DNA of 14,881 nucleotides, taken from the NCBI GenBank assembly GCA_937877125.1, contig CALEFQ010000094.1, positions 1-14,881 of the forward strand, given 5' to 3'. Source of the stretch: an uncultured bacterium. Lineage in GTDB: Bacteria > Patescibacteriota > CALEFQ01. Below the pieces are notes generated by a model. That model saw only the letters and a list, made by a program, of their open reading frames with translations. It ran no database searches and was not told the origin of the DNA. Shown in pieces: positions 12,886 through 14,881 of the stretch. A program made the translations under genes and the position numbers. The number at the start of each line of letters is the position of its first letter. Within the stretch, counting starts at the first letter, position 1.

Positions 12886-13443
12886 TTACTTCGGCTCAAT
12901 CAACCCGTAATTCCCATCTTCCCGTTTATAAACCACGCTCATCCGTTTAGTATCGATGTTATTGAACAAATAAAAATCGTGGCCGATCAAGTTCATCTGG
13001 CGAATTGCCTCATCCTCAGTAATAGGATCCGTCAGGGAAAATTGTTTTCGTTTGACGATCTTCGGCTGGGCAGGCTCAATTTCTTCCGGCTGCGGTGAAC
13101 CGAATAATTCGCGCCAGGAAAAAGAGCGCGACTGGCGCTGGTGCTTGTGCTGGATTTTCGCTTTGTACTTCTCGATTTGTTTTTTTAGCTTCGGCATCAC
13201 CAGGTCGATAGCCGCGTACATGTCAGTGGCCTGTTCGGAAGCGCGCAAAACATCCCGCGGCACAAATAACATGACTTCGGCTCGGAAAATCTCCCCCGAG
13301 TGATGTTTTTTGTCCACTTCCAGTTCGACATCAGCTTCGACCACTCTCTTGATGTACTTTTCCAGCTGACCGACTTTTTCGTATACGTACTCCTTAAGCG
13401 ACGGGGTCAGATCGGTATTGGTTCCTTTGATGACAATTTTCAT
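12886..13443 (-). CDS. hpf: Ribosome hibernation-promoting factor, long form (RaiA/HPF)
   Basis: It binds the 30S decoding region and, through its C-terminal domain, dimerises ribosomes into inactive 100S particles during starvation. The 185 residues fit long HPF. The N-terminal S30AE/RaiA domain (about 1-100) begins MKIVIKGTN and contains LKEYVYEKVGQLEKYI and EVDKKHHSGEIFRAEV. A basic Lys/His/Gln/Arg linker (~100-130) follows. The C-terminal domain (~130-182) has the expected pattern (KRKQFSLTDPITEDEAIRQM and FYLFNN...VVYKREDGNYGLIEP). ATG at 13443; no Shine-Dalgarno, and the 5' untranslated region is a heptamer hairpin. It lies downstream of murB. Confidence 0.95.
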   Translation of the reverse strand: MKIVIKGTNTDLTPSLKEYVYEKVGQLEKYIKRVVEADVELEVDKKHHSGEIFRAEVMLFVPRDVLRASEQATDMYAAIDLVMPKLKKQIEKYKAKIQHKHQRQSRSFSWRELFGSPQPEEIEPAQPKIVKRKQFSLTDPITEDEAIRQMNLIGHDFYLFNNIDTKRMSVVYKREDGNYGLIEPK

Positions 13444-13447
13444 AAGA

Positions 13448-13524
13448 TTAAGTCAAAAGTCAAAAATCAAAAGTCAAAAGAATAGACAAGACTTATTACT
13501 TTTGACTTTTGACCTTTTACTTAA
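13448..13524. repeat. Heptamer (AAAAGTC) inverted repeat, copy 2
   Basis: It lies between the murB stop and the hpf start and includes the murB TAA (13519-13517). The left arm (13448-13480) has about five heptamer units and the right arm (13499-13524) about four. About 19 bp pair, with two positions that become G-U on the minus-strand RNA. The one-unit difference between arms fits slippage. Confidence 0.75.
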
Positions 13525-14452
13525 TTATCTGCACCTCACACTCAAGATTCACCCCAAACATATCACGAACTTTGGCCTTAATCAAGCTAATTAATTTGAT
13601 CACATCGTCCGCCGTAGCCTTCCCGGAATTGACGATAAAATTGGCGTGCAAGGGTGAAACCTGGGCGCCCCCGATTTTCGCGCCTTTAAGATCGGCCTGA
13701 TCAATCAGTAGTCCGGCGGCGATCTTGTCACCTTTGACTTTGGCTAAAAATGGCTGGAGTCTCTGGTTATTCGCCGCGGCGCTGACGGGGATATTCTGGA
13801 ATACACAGCCGGCACTGGGAGCGAGCGGAAACTTGTTTTGACGTTCTTGTTTTATTTTCTCGCATTGGGCAGACAGCGCCGCGGTCGGACCGGCGGCCAG
13901 CCGCAAGACTGCGCCCAGAATAACCAGATTAGTCTTTTCTTTGAAGACGCTGTGCCGATAAGCAAATCCGCACTCCGCCGCCGGCAACGATATTTTTTGT
14001 CTCCCGACCACATCGTAAGCATCAACACTTTCCACCATCCGGCCGATATCCTGACCGTAAGCGCCCGCATTGCCGTAAATCGCGCCACCGACCGAACCCG
14101 GAATCCAAGACAAGCCCTCTAAACCAGCCAGGTGATTTTGGCAGGCGGCAGTCACGACAGTGTGCAGAATCGTCCCGGAATCAACCGCCAGCTGAGTCCC
14201 CGTTATCTTTATTTTGGACGCGCTATTTTTTATGACCAGACCGTCAAAGCCGCTGTCCAAGAACAAAACATTACTGCCCCCGCCGATCAAAACATAGCGC
14301 TGTTTCTCTTGCCGGGCCCAATCCAATGCCGCCACTAAATCCTCCCGCCGTTTAGCCTCGATAAAATACCGAGCCGGACCGCCGAGACGAAAAGTGGTAT
14401 ACCGAGAGAGTGGCACATTCTCTTTCAGATTAGGAAGGGTTTTTAAATTCAT
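13517..14452 (-). CDS. murB: UDP-N-acetylenolpyruvoylglucosamine reductase MurB
   Basis: A cytoplasmic FAD enzyme that reduces UDP-GlcNAc-enolpyruvate with NADPH to UDP-MurNAc, the second committed step of peptidoglycan synthesis. The 311-residue sequence shows the FAD-binding segments YTTFRLGGPARYF (18-30), IGGGSNVLF (56-64), and LSWIPGSVGGAIYGNAGAYG (114-133). The catalytic Arg is in AYRHSVFK (Arg166) and Glu306 in LECEV. The proton-donor position, Ser in E. coli, is Cys216 in PSAGCVFQN. The TLNNG-type extra domain of type I enzymes is absent, so this is type II. ATG at 14452 with GGAG 6 nt upstream. It follows murC by about 42 nt across a heptamer repeat, the usual murC-murB order. Identity is secure. 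Confidence 0.97.
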   Translation of the reverse strand: MNLKTLPNLKENVPLSRYTTFRLGGPARYFIEAKRREDLVAALDWARQEKQRYVLIGGGSNVLFLDSGFDGLVIKNSASKIKITGTQLAVDSGTILHTVVTAACQNHLAGLEGLSWIPGSVGGAIYGNAGAYGQDIGRMVESVDAYDVVGRQKISLPAAECGFAYRHSVFKEKTNLVILGAVLRLAAGPTAALSAQCEKIKQERQNKFPLAPSAGCVFQNIPVSAAANNQRLQPFLAKVKGDKIAAGLLIDQADLKGAKIGGAQVSPLHANFIVNSGKATADDVIKLISLIKAKVRDMFGVNLECEVQIIK

Positions 14453-14463
14453 ATGTTACTCCG

Positions 14464-14537
14464 AAGTCAAAAGTCAAAAATCGAAAGCAACAAGTCAGGT
14501 TGTCCCCTTTTGACCTTTGACCGTTGACTTTTGACTT
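14464..14537. repeat. Heptamer (AAAAGTC) inverted repeat, copy 3
   Basis: Arms 14464-14477 (AAGTCAAAAGTCAA) and 14524-14537 pair perfectly over 14 bp. The inner parts are degenerate heptamers. The right arm is coding: it specifies the last residues of MurC. Confidence 0.75.
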
Positions 14538-14881
14538 ATAAGATAATATTCAGCCAGATGATAGATATCCCCCGCGCCCATGGTGACCACGATTTCCCCT
14601 GAACGCACTTCTTTTTCGAGAATCCGCTGCGCCGCCGCCATCGCGTCGCAAAAACGCATGTCAGGGTGCGCCGCCGATCCCAGCCGGACAATGTCGCGCG
14701 AACTGACATCGCCTCTCTTTTCCCGGGCCGAACCCCAAATTTCAGTCAGCAAAACATGGTCCGCCGCCCCGAAAGCTGTAGCAAAATCTGGCAACAGCGC
14801 CTTCGTCCGGGAAAAAGTATGGGGCTGGAAAACACACCAGATTTTTTTCTGGGGGAAACGGGATTTCAGCCCGGACAAAGT
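14495..14881 (-). CDS. murC: UDP-N-acetylmuramate--L-alanine ligase MurC, C-terminal part
   Basis: MurC adds L-alanine to UDP-MurNAc in the cytoplasm using ATP. Only the C-terminal (Mur ligase domain 3) part, about 128 residues, is in the window; the 5' end lies beyond 14881. Matching features are VFQPHTFSRTKALL, the AREK motif in SAREKRGDVSS, and the terminal VVTMGAGDIYHLAEYYL. Normal MurC proteins end soon after this helix. Here the frame runs on through AAGTCAA heptamers, adding ISQKSTVKGQKGTT before TGA at 14497-14495. It is the only gene in the window whose apparent stop is TGA. It precedes murB, as in many wall-synthesis clusters. Confidence 0.95.
   Translation of the reverse strand, partial: TLSGLKSRFPQKKIWCVFQPHTFSRTKALLPDFATAFGAADHVLLTEIWGSAREKRGDVSSRDIVRLGSAAHPDMRFCDAMAAAQRILEKEVRSGEIVVTMGAGDIYHLAEYYLISQKSTVKGQKGTT

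Overview
The window looks like a chromosomal segment of a Candidate Phyla Radiation (Patescibacteria, probably Parcubacteria-like) bacterium. This is an inference from several traits: long FG-GAP propeller proteins fused to envelope enzymes, a SecD with a long low-complexity insert in its periplasmic domain, a short divergent pyrophosphatase, almost no Shine-Dalgarno sequences, and tightly packed genes. All recognisable protein genes lie on the minus strand. The plus strand appears to carry two structured non-coding RNA genes.

In transcription order (high to low coordinates): the 3' end of murC, then murB (peptidoglycan precursor synthesis), a long-form ribosome hibernation factor (hpf) and an MTH1-like NUDIX hydrolase. 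A gene-free interval (11920-12347) follows, with a plus-strand promoter, a strongly folded RNA and several terminators. Then come secA and a REP-associated tyrosine transposase (RAYT) bracketed by identical 16-nt palindromes. A second gene-free interval (8385-8697) holds another plus-strand candidate ncRNA. After it come an inorganic pyrophosphatase-like gene, a two-repeat lycopene cyclase-domain membrane protein, gadB (glutamate decarboxylase), a clan CD (caspase/legumain-like) cysteine peptidase candidate, an FG-GAP/polysaccharide deacetylase, an FG-GAP/L,D-transpeptidase and finally secD, which has an in-frame TGA.

The main themes are cell-wall synthesis and remodelling (murC, murB, the deacetylase, the L,D-transpeptidase) and Sec export (secA, secD), plus small stress functions (HPF, MTH1-like NUDIX, GAD). 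gadB, the peptidase and the deacetylase are spaced 16 and 21 nt apart and look like one transcription unit behind an extended -10 promoter.

The most unusual layer is repeats. AAAAGTC-type heptamers form long inverted repeats in three intergenic gaps, supply the C-terminal tail of MurC, and have an AAAACGC relative inserted in frame inside secA. A second AT-rich family (TTAAATC/TTAATTTC-type) occurs in two other gaps. Together with the REP/RAYT element, these suggest a genome in which short repeats colonise gene boundaries. Of eleven complete genes, nine end in TAA, two in TAG and none in TGA.
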